From positions 20,197,017 to 20,261,016 of the forward strand of contig NC_084587.1 in the NCBI RefSeq assembly GCF_033807715.1: a stretch of 64,000 nucleotides of DNA, read 5' to 3'. A program made the position numbers and the translations under genes. How positions within the stretch are numbered: position 1 is the first letter of the stretch; each line of letters begins with the position of its first letter. The notes under the pieces are model-generated. The model did not search any database. It was given only the letters and a program-made list of their open reading frames with translations, and had not been told where the DNA came from. This DNA comes from Cololabis saira (lineage: Eukaryota; Chordata; Actinopteri; Beloniformes; Belonidae). Of the stretch, positions 35,424-46,274 are shown one piece after another.

Positions 35424-37342
35424 GTGTGGACCCAAAGAAGTCATTGTTGCTAATCGAGTCTTCTCTCCAATCAGCTTCTCATAGCTCACACTCGCTACAC
35501 GCTGCAGATCAACTTCTTAGCACGGAAGGCACTAATATCTGAGGATGGTGTTTTCACCCAGGTATGAAAACACACTATTACTGCCACTAACACACGCAGA
35601 ACGTCCATGGAGTGTATTTGTCTTATGCTATGATTTTTACTTTTCCCTAGTTTGCATCCTCTGGTGGAGAGGGCATGATCACAATCCTGAAGAGATCATT
35701 GTCCTCAATGACATACACCTCCCTGTGTATACCTAATGACATTGCCGAGCGTGGGCTCCAGGACGTACCAAACTACTACTACAGAGATGATGGACTCAGG
35801 GTTTGGGAGATCATCCACAGGTACTACGGGCTGTCCCAGTTTGATTTTCACCCGACTCACGATGACAGACTGAATCATCCAGCTGCTCAAACAACATCTG
35901 TGTGAACCAGTGTGCACTGGGTATAAGTCAAGTGATGTACTGTGCAACAAATACCAGGAATTCAGCCTGCCTTTCTTTGCGGCCTTCTGTCTAAGCTGCT
36001 TTGCAATCCACCCGAATCCCATCCCATACATTTTAAATTATAACTGACTTGAGCAGAGGTGCCAAATCTGATGTCACTAAGTTTGAAACATAAGTCACAG
36101 ATTTGATCAACATGAATGTAAGGTAATGTTTGTTAGTATCATAGGGTAACATGAAAGAAACGTGTTCCATCAGCCCCCAGGATTGTTTGTTCTTACGGTT
36201 CACCTGTATTTAGATTAACAAGGGTTTGTTGGAGTCACCTCCTGCCTATATTAATGTAACACCCAAAGCTGACAAAATTAAAAAGGTCTTGTCATATTAT
36301 TCGATAACCATCCAGGTCTGCCATTTTTTACATTTCTAGAAGTTCATTGAGTGACCTTTAAATAGTCAAATAATTCCAAGGTAGTCTTTGTTTGTAAAAT
36401 ATAAAATATAGGTACTATGTATTGTTTCTCTGTCTCTCAAAGGTTCGTGGAGGGAATCCTCGGGCACTACTACCAGAATGATTCTCATGTTCAGCAAGAC
36501 ACTGAACTCCAGAAGTGGATTTTAGACATTTTTGAGCATGGATTCCTTTCCCAAGCATCCACAGGTGAGCTTATGAGAAAATGTCCCTGAAAAAAATGTG
36601 TTGATTATACTGTACAATTTATAAAGTAAGGAACGGTTAACTTTATTGAGTTAATTTAATGTTATTATGTTAATTTCTTCTACTTCTCAGGAATTCCTCA
36701 GAAATTTACCACTGTGCCTGAACTGGTCAAGTTTGTTACCATGGTGATTTTCACTGGCTCTGCCCAGCACGCTGCTGTTAATTCTGGACAGGTAAACATC
36801 AATGTTTACAGAAAGGATTTATTGTCATTTCTGCATTATTGTGGAATGACTGGTGTATTCCTCAATCTGTTTGAAAAGATGAACTCTGGGTTTTCTCGAG
36901 AGTTTATGCAACAACATTAACAGCTCTGTCAGTGTTCCTACAAAATACCAATAAAGACACTGGACAGCGTGAGGCATTCAAATGCGCAACACGTAAACTA
37001 TGATTCTAGTGAGCTTATTTTAAGTATGATAGTACTGCATTTTGAATATACTGTGTCAGGATGCAAATAGTTGACAATTACTAAATAGTTTGGCTAAATA
37101 AACTATTTTTTGCAAGTAGATGATCCAATCGAGACATCATTTAGATACAGTTATTGTTTGGATCAATCTTGCATGAATTCTATAATTATTTCTATGCAGA
37201 ATATTTCACAACAAGCAGCACTAGTTACTGAGGCTTGCATCCCTAGACACAGTCACTTGTTTGACCGAAAAGAAGCTGCTTCAATGTTAAATTTGCCACC
37301 TTTTTGGTAGTATGATAACCAGATTCAGTAACACAAGACTTA

Positions 37343-38774
37343 GGCTGCGTCCCAATTGACCCCCTCGCCCTCGTTTTCTTCACTACCCCTAAATTTTGCG
37401 CTTTCCCGTGAGGGTAGTGGTGTCCCATTTGCGCTTTTCACCTAGGGGGAGTGGGCATAACGAGGGCTAGGGGCTGAGAATAGCCCCTACGGATCGAGGG
37501 ATTTCAGATGCTGACTTCGCGAGCGAGGGGGTATGAAAATTTCCCAGAATGCTTTTCGTCGTCATTTGCGGACTGAATCCAAAAAAAAAACATGGCGGAC
37601 ATTTCTTAGTGAATAAATCCATATTTTGAGTTAGTTTCTGCATAAAAATGCGTTTTGATTACATTTCTAGCGAGAAATGTATATTTTACTTTCATAATAT
37701 TCACTCAGTGAATGTACATAATCCCTTTTTTGTCCGTTGTTCGCGAAGAATCGCGCCGAGTAAAGGCTGTTAGGTTACGCCGTAGGCTACCTAACCTACG
37801 CCGTAGGTTCTGCGTCGATTTGACTCGCCGACCGAAGGCAAACAGGCAGACTCGTCTCAGACTGTGACCAAGGGAGCAAGCATTTTTTTGTGAGAAATAG
37901 AGAGAAATAATCCTGTGACTCGTCAGATTTGTTTTGGATGTTTCTGATATAATAGTTTTCAGAAACCACAAAGTAATCCAGCTGTTATCTGGGTAATTTA
38001 CACACTTTCAGATAAAGTTGCCGAAGATCACGCCAGAATAAAGGGATTTATGGTTCCGCGTTACACCAACGCAGAGCCTACGGCGTAGGTTACGTAACCT
38101 ACGCCGAGGGCTCTGCGTCGATGTACGCGGCGCTGCGCCGTACCCTACGCCGTAATCTCTGCGTCGATTTAATGCGGACCCAATCCGGAGCCGACAGACA
38201 GAAATCTCGAAATTTCGGAGCAAATTTCTTAACAGGCGTAGCTACAACTGTTAGATTTGATCTATTAAACCAACATTTATCTTCCTAAATGATTTATTTC
38301 AGCCAGCGTAATTCTCAACAGAGCTGCAGGTTTCTCTCCCGGGACGACGGCGCTGGGTTGACCCAGCGATCACGTCTGTTCTCGGGCTGTGAGCTGCTGC
38401 TACGCCCCGGGGACGGGGGCTCTTCTAATCTCCGAAAACGTCGAGTCAAATTTCTTAACAGGCGTTATTTGGATAAACTGAGCCCAGGTTGGGGATCTTA
38501 ACGGTTACTTTTACGCCTGAAAAAATATTAAAACTTAATAAAGTGCCATATTAACAGCGCTACAGCTGAAATTAAAACAGCTTTTGGCTCTCAGCTTCCT
38601 GATCAGGGTAGGGATGAAAACAAGGGGGAGTAGGAGAAATGGGACAGGCACCTGGGCCAAGTGCCCTCGATTTCAAGTGCCCTAAAATCCCCCCCTTCTT
38701 TTTTAGGGGGTAGGGAAGAAAAGAAGGGCGAGAGAAGAAAAGAAGGGCGAGTGAAGGGGAATTGGGATTGGGCC
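37343..38774. mobile_element. Harbinger-like element I in intron 12 of copy A
   Basis: It begins GGCTGCGTCCCAATTGACCC after TTA and ends 'gggattgggcc' before TTA (38775-38777). It is the first of two consecutive related elements absent from copy B, whose intron reads 'catgactttatcac'. Inside are GC-rich self-complementary stretches around 37760-37810 and 38060-38120. Confidence 0.7.
38081..38106. repeat. Perfect 26-bp palindrome inside Harbinger-like element I
   Basis: The left half cggcgtaggttac is followed directly by its exact reverse complement. Imperfect pairing continues outward with cgcagagcc on the left and ggctctgcg on the right, giving a cruciform-capable core of nearly 50 bp. Confidence 0.9.
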
Positions 38775-38777
38775 TTA

Positions 38778-39927
38778 GGCCGTGTCCCAATACTCCCAAT
38801 ACCCCTACTTTTCAGCCCTACCCCAAAATTTTGCGCGTTCCCGTGAGGGTAGTGGTGTCCCAATTCCTCTTTTCACCTAGGGGTAGTGGAGAAAACGAGT
38901 GTAGTGGCTATGAATCTGGCCCTACGGATCGAGGGATTTCGGATGCACCCTAGGTGAACTAGGGCCAGAAAAATTTCCCAGAATGCTTTACGTCATCATT
39001 TGCAGACTGAATCAAAAAAAAAAACATGGCGGACATTTCTTATTTTTTAGTGAATAAAATCAATATTTTGAGTTAGTTTCTGCATAAAGATGCATTTTGA
39101 TTACATTTCTAGGGAGAAATATATATTTTACTTTCATAATATTCACTCAGTGAACGTACATAATCACTCGTTTGCCCGTTGTTGCGAAGTCTTTTTCAAA
39201 CCTCGCCAGAATAAAGGCTGATTTATGGTTCCGCGTTACACCAACGCAGAGCCTACGGCGTAAGTTACGCCGCGACGCGCGCCGTACGCTGTACCCTACG
39301 CCGTAGGCTCTGCGTCGATTTAACGCGGACCCATAAATCAGCTCCGGAGCCGACAGGCAGAAATCCAGAAATTTTCGGAGCAAATTTCTTAACAGGAGTA
39401 GCTGTTAGATTTCATCTATTAAACCAACATTTATCTTCCTAAATGATTTATTTCAGCCAGCGGTAATTCTCCACAGAGCTGCAGTTTCTGCGGTTTCTCC
39501 CCGGGACGACGGCGCAGGTTGACCTGCTGATCACGTCTGTACGTGAGCTGCTGCTGCGCCCCGGACCGGCGGCTCTTATCGCCGAAAACATCAGATCAAA
39601 TTTCTTAACAGGCGTTATTTGGATAAACTGAGCCCAGGTTGGGGATCTTAACGGCTACTTTTACGCCTGAAAAAATATTAAAACTTAATAAAGTGGCATA
39701 TTAACAGCGCTACAGCTGAAATTAAAACAGCTTTAGGCTCTCAGCTTCCTGATTTTAGGGGTGGTGCTGAAAGTAGGGGTAGTGGGAGTATTGGGACAGG
39801 GCCCTGGGACGATTTCAAGTGCCCTAAAATCTGTGGCTTCTTTTTTAGGGGTAGTGGTAGTGAGGGAAGGCTTGTGGTAGAAAGTAGGGCTAGTGGAAGA
39901 AAGTAGGGGGTGTATTGGGATTGGGCC
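38778..39927. mobile_element. Harbinger-like element II in intron 12 of copy A
   Basis: It follows element I after a shared TTA and begins GGCCGTGTCCCAATACTCCC. It ends 'attgggattgggcc' just before 'tttatcac', the flank known from copy B. It shares the internal order of element I (catggcggacatttctta, gcgtcgattta, tctcagcttcctga) in shorter form. Confidence 0.7.
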
Positions 39928-40520
39928 TTTATCACTTATGTGCTCTCTGCAGTATGACTACGGTGGCTGGATGCCAAACAATCCCATCTCTCTTCAACTT
40001 CCTCCACCAACCAAGAAGGGGACAGCGAGTGAGGCCACGATGCTGGCGACATTTCCTGACATCAACACAACAGTTCAAGGCATGGCCACCATGTGGCTCC
40101 TCAGCAAACAGTCCAGCGACTTTGTAAGTAGGCAAGACTTCAGAGCAAGTTACAGAGAACATATTTCTGCATGTTTTTTCAATCTCACTGATGTCAGTAA
40201 GATTACAAAAGAAACCTCATTTTTAAACTGCTCATGATATCTTGCATGCCTCACATAGCTCATCTTTATAATGCACAGATTCTGTTTGGTACTTAAAAGT
40301 ACAAACATAAAAAAACTAAATGTGACATTGATTTCATCAGATTAATCTCGGCCAGTATATCGAGGAGCACTTTGGTGAGGAGATTCCCTGTCAGATGATA
40401 AACAACTTCCAAGAAGAGCTGAAAGTGTTAAGCGAAGACATCCAAGCCAGGAACAAGAATCTGGAAGTTCCTTACACGTACAAGGATCCAGCAGAGGTAG
40501 AAAATAGCGTGGCTATTTGA

Positions 40521-41717
40521 ATATCAAAGGGTGTGACATTCTCACTGAGGGTCTCACAAAAGTTGCTTGTCATGTGCTGTAAAAAACATAAAAGTAGAAG
40601 CACACGTAGAATCCAAGATGCATTTATTTTCTCCTAAACCTGCTTTCGTAAAAAAAACCTGAGATATCACTGTTGTTTTACACCAATGTACTGTTTTCAT
40701 TACCAGTTTTATTATTACTCTACTCATTTTAATAAAATGGTTTTTATTTTATGTGGGAGCAGTTTTTAAGGTATGTGTGTATTGTATGTTGGTAGAGTAG
40801 AAGGCATACTAAGCAAAAAGGTGGACATATAACCTCTTGCTCTAAAATCAAGACAACGCAGAATTCTTCCTTCTAAAAACCAGCAGGTTTAAAAAATAAA
40901 ATATTAGTTTGAATCAAGATTAAATAATTATAGAAATTATTATAGAAGAAATGTGTGGAACTGATCTTGCTCGTGATTTATTGCCGTTGCAGTGTGCTGT
41001 AGGTGGCCATGTTGGTAGCTACAGAAGTGGATAGTAAACAATACGTTAAGAGAAGACAGGTCATAACATGTCATGTACTTCTGGCTGAAATCCGGCCCAA
41101 ATATGATCGTGTCCTTATTCTCAGATTTATTTTCCCATATTGCAATCTGCTATTTAGAACATCTGTTATGTAATGCAATTGCTTTGAATTCAAAATATCA
41201 GTATCATGTAATTAATATGTCAATGTGGAAATCAATAAAATCATTTGTGTGCTTGGTCATTTTTGTTTCTGCTGTTTGCACTGGTCTTCAGGATTCTGAC
41301 TTTTGTTCCTGCCGTTTATCATGATCACTGTAAGGTGAAAGTGTGGTCGTTGGTTTTGGCTTATTATCACTACTTCATTTCATTACACGTGATAATCTGA
41401 CATTTTTCCCTGACAAAGTTCGTTTGATAAACAATGTGTCACGACATCTTTATTTGTGTAACTTACTTTGTCTATTGTAGGTAAAAATAATTAATTAATA
41501 TTTTACATTCAACAATCATACACACGTTGACAAAACTAAGGGTTAAGAGAAATTCAAAGAAATGAGTTGCCGTCACATGCTTTTTTGCAAATTATGTAAC
41601 ATGCACAGGCTCCCTGCTGCGTCTAGAATGCACCAAGGCTACAAGGCCAGATTTTCTGTATCCGATAATGACGTGTTTTGATTCATAGCCACCTAAATGA
41701 GAAGATTAGATTACATA
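40521..41717. other. 3' flank of lipoxygenase copy A
   Basis: Collinear with the copy B flank from 57112. An AATAAA signal at 40731-40736 (also in copy B at 57321-57326) is the best candidate for the transcript end. No other gene recognised. Confidence 0.6.
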
Positions 41718-42960
41718 CCGTATTTTCACGACCATACGGCGCACCGTGTGAAAAGGCGCACCCTCATTTTTGTGTGTCATTTTTGGATTTAAAACACACA
41801 TACGGCGCACCGACCCAAAAGGTCTACAGACACGGAGCTGCAAACACGCGTGCGGCAAAACACACACACCCGCTGCAGAACACACACACAAGCACACAAG
41901 TGTGCTTATTTAAAAATAGAGCGGGAGCAAAACTTAGTTTGATTGTACTTTATTTCAGTTTTTACATTAATCAAACCCTTCAAAGTCCTCATCCTCTGTT
42001 TCTGCATTAAAGAGCTCCGCTTATTCAGCTGCGCCAGTCCGAATTTCCAGACCTGTCTCAGCCACTTGATCATCATCCCTTCATCCAGCCACCCCTTTTC
42101 ATTCGCCTTTATAATGACTCCGGCTGGAAACGTCTTATGCAAAGTTTTTCTTTTAAAAATCCCCATAGGCGTTTCTGTGCATCAGCGTGGCAGGCAAGCA
42201 CAACATAAATGACGACTTTTCATACCCGTTGTGTGGATCTCCACCGCGCTGGTCCCGTCTCTCCCCGGCGCGGGTCCCGTCTTTCGAGCCGCGAAACACA
42301 CACACGCGCATGTCGGGGATCCGGTACAGGGGTTTGTAACCAACAGATATCGCTGAAAATCTCGGAGGGTGAAGCTGAACCGACCTGGGACGGAGTCCAG
42401 AAATCCCTGCTTCCAAAGCGGCCGGGAACCAGGAGAATTCGATCGGACCCCGCTTTGGGAAGCAGGAAGTCGGGCTGGAGCAGCGCGCATCACCTTCAAC
42501 CGGGGAATCTGACCGGTTCCGACCGGCCGGGACCGGAGGAACCCGCCTGGACTGGTAGCAGAGGCTCCCGGGGAAAGAGCACCGGCATTTCAGCCGGATC
42601 TGCCCCGGGGATGCGGCGCGCTGGCCCCGCAACCCCACGGCAGGTGCTTCCTCGGTTCCCGACATGCAAAACACACACGCGCTGCAGAACACACACACAA
42701 GTGTGCTTATTTAAAAATAGAGCGGGAGCAAAACTTAGTTTGATTGTATTTTATTTCACTTTACACATCAAGCAAATCCTTCAAAGTCTTCATCTTCTGT
42801 ATCCGCATTAAACAGCTCAGTGGATGGTCTCATTCACGTCCGCAACTCACGGGGGCTTCACCCGCCCCCTTCTCTTTTTACCGTTCTCATGGTGGCCGGC
42901 CTTACATTACCGTAATTCAGGTAATAGACACGGCGCACCGTTTCATAAGGCGCCCGGCAC

Positions 42961-42997
<37 letters not shown>

Positions 42998-43021
42998 AAT
43001 GTGCGCCTTATGGTCGCATTT
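41718..43021 (-). mobile_element. Pogo/Tigger-like element 2, downstream of copy A
   Basis: It starts TA-CCGTATTTTCACGACCATAC at 41716. The right end is decayed (tgcgccttatggtcgcattt, near 43000-43021), after a pure A run (about 42966-42995). The minus-strand frame at 41906-42166 reads MGIFKRKTLHKTFPAGVIIK then NEKGWLDEGMMIKWLRQVW, a DDE_1 (CENP-B/Tigger) catalytic-domain fragment. About 230 bp found at this place in copy B (58302-58530) are missing here. It shares GC-rich modules with the intron 5 element in reverse order. Confidence 0.7.
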
Positions 43022-43385
43022 TATATGAAGTTTCTTCTTGTGACGTATAACTTACATAATGTCCAAGAGCCAATTTGTCGCGGGTCCCAATTATCCACCC
43101 GTTGTAGCAAAATATTTTTAATATTAAAAATCCCAAATAAATCCCAAATAAAGGCCGGTCAAACATTGATTTTCTGCTTGCCAAAAAAATATTCTACCAT
43201 ATACAAATATAGCACACCTTAACACAAACAAATAACCTGAAACGAATTGAAAAGTGTGTGACTATTTATTTAGTTTTAGAGTGACCTCACTGTTGACGTG
43301 TATGAAGTTGAGTGGCTTGTGTATCAAAGAGTGTTGTGAATTGTTTTATTAAAAGGGATTGAAACAGATAATTCATGTTTACTTA

Positions 43386-43880
43386 AAGGGGACATATTAT
43401 GGCATTTAATGTATATTTTAAACAGGCCTTGAATGTCTTAAAAACAATCTAAAGCTTGTTTTTTCTACATAAATCAGAAATCCAGCCTGTGGGCCCTGTC
43501 ACTAGTTTTACCGCTTCTAACCCCTTTTTCTGTGCTCCATTCTAAGGGAAGGGGGGGGTATGATAATGAGGCTCTGTGCTGATTGGCTCCCTGAATGACG
43601 TGTAGCAGGGGAGGAGCATAAACCTCGCTCCGCCAGAGCAGCCCGAGCCTGTAAATAAATCACAACACTGAATTTTCACAAATGGCAACTTTATTGTTAA
43701 AAAAATAAAATATGAGTTGTATATAAATAACATTTATGCACTATTTCAGCCGGATCTGCCCGTCGGATGCTGAACGCTGGCCCCGGAGCCACGCCGGGCG
43801 CCCGGCATGGCTCCGGGGCGCATCGCCCGTTACCGGTGATCAAACCGACAGATTTCGCTGAAAATCTCGGAGGGTGATTA
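43386..43880. mobile_element. Mosaic of repeat fragments downstream of copy A
   Basis: It starts with 'aaaggggacatattatggca', the well-known beginning of an abundant fish non-autonomous repeat, to about 43735. This is followed by a piece (ttcagccggatctgccc, tcgctgaaaatctcggaggg) that also occurs inside the pogo-like element at 42330-42640. Copy B has unrelated sequence here. Confidence 0.45.
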
Positions 43881-44040
43881 CACCTGGAGGTGTCCTGTGA
43901 ACAGTTTTAGAGGCTTCTCTTTTACTATTGCGGTCTATGGGAAAAAAGCTTTCTGGGCCCCATGGGATTTTTTGTTGCAGTACCGCGGCTGGCCACTGGA
44001 AAAAATCGGCGTGCCTTCTGAGTGCGAGATTGGGGGGCTG

Positions 44041-44457
44041 CCTACTCCCCACACAAACTCCCTCCCCCCTGTGCTCTGCCTCATAATAAAGCTCCCGCCT
44101 CCGACACACCCCCTCTGGTACGGTAGCCAGCAGGACCAAAAACAAGCAGCGCCTTTGCTGAAGCACTGCTTCGGCAAATACTTTCTCTCAAATGTCCTTG
44201 GTGTTGCCGTACTTTGGGAGGCGGGGAGTAGGTGAGGACTGTCCAATCACTGACATTCAAGCAGATTGACCAATAGGCGCCGTTCGGGCCGAATGGCGCC
44301 TATTTGTTGATTTCTTTGCAGGATTACAGCAGATAGAACAAATATTTTCTTTTGGTTCTTTTTGCTAATCATATTTCATAGGTAACACTATTGGGCCATA
44401 ACAACCTTATAAATGAATGATAAAAATGAAGAATATGTAAAATCGTAGACCCTAGCT
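44041..44457. mobile_element. Right part of a TTAA MITE in unit 1
   Basis: Matches 59392-59809 of unit 2 and ends 'accctagctttaag'. The left end present in unit 2 has been replaced here by other sequence. It contains the same ggcgcc hairpin at about 44272-44308, with one stem mismatch. Confidence 0.6.
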
Positions 44458-44686
44458 TTAAGTTAAATGTAGTTCGATATGCAGAGCACAATCGCGGAGA
44501 AGCAGTGACCACAGAATTCAGGGAAAGAGTGAGAGAGTGGAAAAAAAATCCAAGTGTTGGCCACGGAAAACAGAGAGCGCATGAGTTTGCATGGTGGAGG
44601 GAGAAAAAAGCTAGAGGTTAAAGTTGTAGCTTGGATACTTCACAAGCGTGCCAGACACCAGCGTGTGTCGAGGAAGATGATATGAA
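44458..44686 (+). pseudogene. Decayed N-terminal fragment of a pogo-like transposase, unit 1
   Basis: Read in two frames, it gives LNVVRYAEHNRGEA, REWKKN and then SLHGGGRKKLEVKVVAWIL and RHQRVSRKMI. This is the order of the N-terminal DNA-binding region of pogo/Tigger transposases (KLxVVxYAE, VREWRK, GGGRK, VSRKMI). A frameshift separates the first and second parts. Paralogous to 59303-60037. Confidence 0.6.
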
Positions 44687-45118
44687 TAATGGGAAAAGAG
44701 TTGTATCAGACCTCCAGAGCTTGGCCTTTGTTGTGGTGCTGATGCGGCACCTGTACGCATCCCACACGAGGAATCGATCCCCAAGGTTACACCCACTCAT
44801 TGCAACCAGTGTGCTGTCAGCGCATTATTCATCCACCCGTTTTGGGTGACGCGACACACAATTAATAATGGCAGGTCCCAAACAAACGCAGGTCCCTAAT
44901 AAACGCCTGTTGATTTGAGCGATTTAAGCAAATAAATGCCTGGGCTTTTTTGGTGTTTTTCAGTAAATTTGCAAGTTTTAAAATAACAAAAACAAAACTT
45001 TATAAAGTATTTGAATTATAAAATACAGGCTGAGCCCAGTGCCGCACCGGTTAGCTGAGCATCAGCTTGTTAAGGGTCTTGCGCAGTAAAAGCTTGCCCA
45101 TAGCTCGTTCCAGAGTGA

Positions 45119-45274
45119 CTGCCCCCCCTGCTTCCCAGTATAGAACATCCTCGTTTACACATTACATCGATTATTGAAATTATAAATAAAATACATTTCT
45201 TAATGAAGGTGTCCCATTTACACATATATAAACAAAAATCACACTATTGTGACCACTCCCTAACAGGGGTGTCA
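45119..45274. other. Spacer between the two duplication units
   Basis: About 155 bp after 'ttccagagtgact' and before 'catgtgcgtgtgaatgctgg' have no counterpart at the ends of the other unit. No motif recognised. Confidence 0.5.
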
Positions 45275-45326
45275 CATGTGCGTGTGAATGCTGGTGTCCA
45301 TGGGTTTTGTCAGCTCTTAAACTCAC

Positions 45327-45852
45327 TGTGAGGAACCAGAGCTGCTCCGCCAAACCCACAGCCTCGCTTCCCACCTCTTCTCTCCAGTTCTTCAGGTGGC
45401 GCCAAAGATCCCACTCCTGACACCAAATGTGAGGAACCAGAGCGGCCTCCCCACGTACAAGGGGACAAGGCAAAACTGGACCTGGGTGATGAGGTGTAAA
45501 AAAAACGCGCAGAGCGTAGAATGCCAAAAAATAAGGCTTTTTATTTTGTGTAAAAAAAACACAGACATACAGGCGGAAGGCAAAATCCGTATTCTGAAAA
45601 AAGGCACAATGGGGCATAGCCTCGCAACAAGCTTCCTCCATTCAGCAGACCCCTCTTCTGGTATGCAGCTGCTGTTTATAAACCCAGGCAGGTTGGAGAG
45701 GTTGATTGGACACAGGTGTGCCACAATCAGCAGAACCAGGCACACCTGTGTGCTGCTCCCCCGCAGACCACGCCCAATCCTCCACTCTGCCACACACATT
45801 AAAAAATAGTCCGGGGATGGTGAGAAGGGGAGGGGTTGCTCACTTTCTCACA
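45327..45852 (-). mobile_element. Second TRIM-family insertion, reverse orientation and internally deleted, only in copy B
   Basis: It is flanked by the 5-bp duplication CTCAC (45322-45326 and 45853-45857). The unit-1 counterpart 'aaactcacataatgac' near 24051 has one CTCAC and no insertion. A full LTR lies at 45428-45852 on the minus strand. It is followed by the complement of the tRNA-Leu primer site (45407-45425) and the first about 60 bases of the interior, then only the last about 20 bases of the second LTR. The 27-bp array and most of the second LTR are gone. Confidence 0.88.
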
Positions 45853-46079
45853 CTCACATAGTGACTCATGTGAAACATCATTAGAGATCTCATTCAGGTG
45901 TTTCCTGGTTGTGTAAACACGTAATTTCTCTTGTGCAGCAACTGATGCAGGTTCCTGTTGTGTTTGTCTTTGCCAACGTAAAAAAGGAGAATTATTTGGT
46001 TATACAGTTATACAGTAGGGTGCACTTGTTTGAACTTGTTTCTGCTGGTGCTTGCGAGACACTCCCACTAGAACTTGCA

Positions 46080-46256
46080 TATAAAGAGAAATCGGAGGTG
46101 ACAAGCTCCATCCCGGCATCAGCTCTTGAGAGGAACATCTTACTTTCATCTAGAAGGGTGAGACAGGACCAGCTTTTTTATCAGGTTCATCAACAGGTGG
46201 ATAACATAATCATTACTAAACACTCTCTTTTCCTCTTTCCTCCAACAGGATTTATT
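46080..46256 (+). promoter_or_regulatory. Core promoter and 5' UTR intron of lipoxygenase copy B
   Basis: TATAAAG at 46080-46086, in the block conserved with copy A. It is followed by a probable non-coding exon ending at 'ctagaagg' with donor gtgaga and an acceptor 'ctccaacag' before the coding exon. The partial TRIM ends about 227 bases upstream. Confidence 0.6.
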
Positions 46257-46274
46257 CAGCTTTCTAGAGTGAAA

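Larger units (their letters stand above)
25660..40520 (+). pseudogene. Arachidonate lipoxygenase copy A (ALOX15B/ALOX12-like), frameshifted
   Basis: Fourteen exons with GT-AG borders: 25660-25812, 26069-26273, 26421-26502, 26653-26775, 26886-26989, 32796-32963, 33164-33307, 33558-33761, 35475-35561, 35651-35820, 36443-36564, 36691-36791, 39953-40123, 40341-40520. Exon sizes (82, 123, 104, 144, 204, 87, 170, 122, 101, 171) are those of vertebrate ALOX genes. Exons 1-4 give a PLAT domain and the rest a lipoxygenase domain with [22 protein letters not shown] and the terminal SVAI. In exon 6 four A's (32848-32851) replace the three of copy B. The frame leaves the family after Y-Q-F-L and stops at TAA 32897-32899, giving about 256 residues and no iron site. 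All other exons stay open, so loss is recent, or the base is a sequence error. Introns 5, 8 and 12 are swollen by mobile elements. Function, if any: dioxygenation of polyunsaturated fatty acids. Closest human wording is ALOX15B (WMPN, QLPPPTxKG, VPYTYxDP). Confidence 0.88.
24005..45118 (+). repeat. Segmental tandem duplication, unit 1 (lipoxygenase copy A)
   Basis: From 'gtgcgtgtgaatg' near 24010 to 'ttccagagtgact' near 45118 the sequence is collinear with 45275-60492: promoter, 14 exons, introns and about 4 kb of 3' flank. Length differs (21.1 against 15.2 kb) because of mobile elements present in only one unit and some deletions. A spacer of about 155 bp (45119-45274) separates the units. 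Confidence 0.9.

Noticed and set aside
36714..36920. Frame running from exon 12 into its intron as a separate small gene
   Set aside because: The part after 36791 is intron; the GT donor and the matching exon 13 acceptor at 39953 are clear in all three copies.
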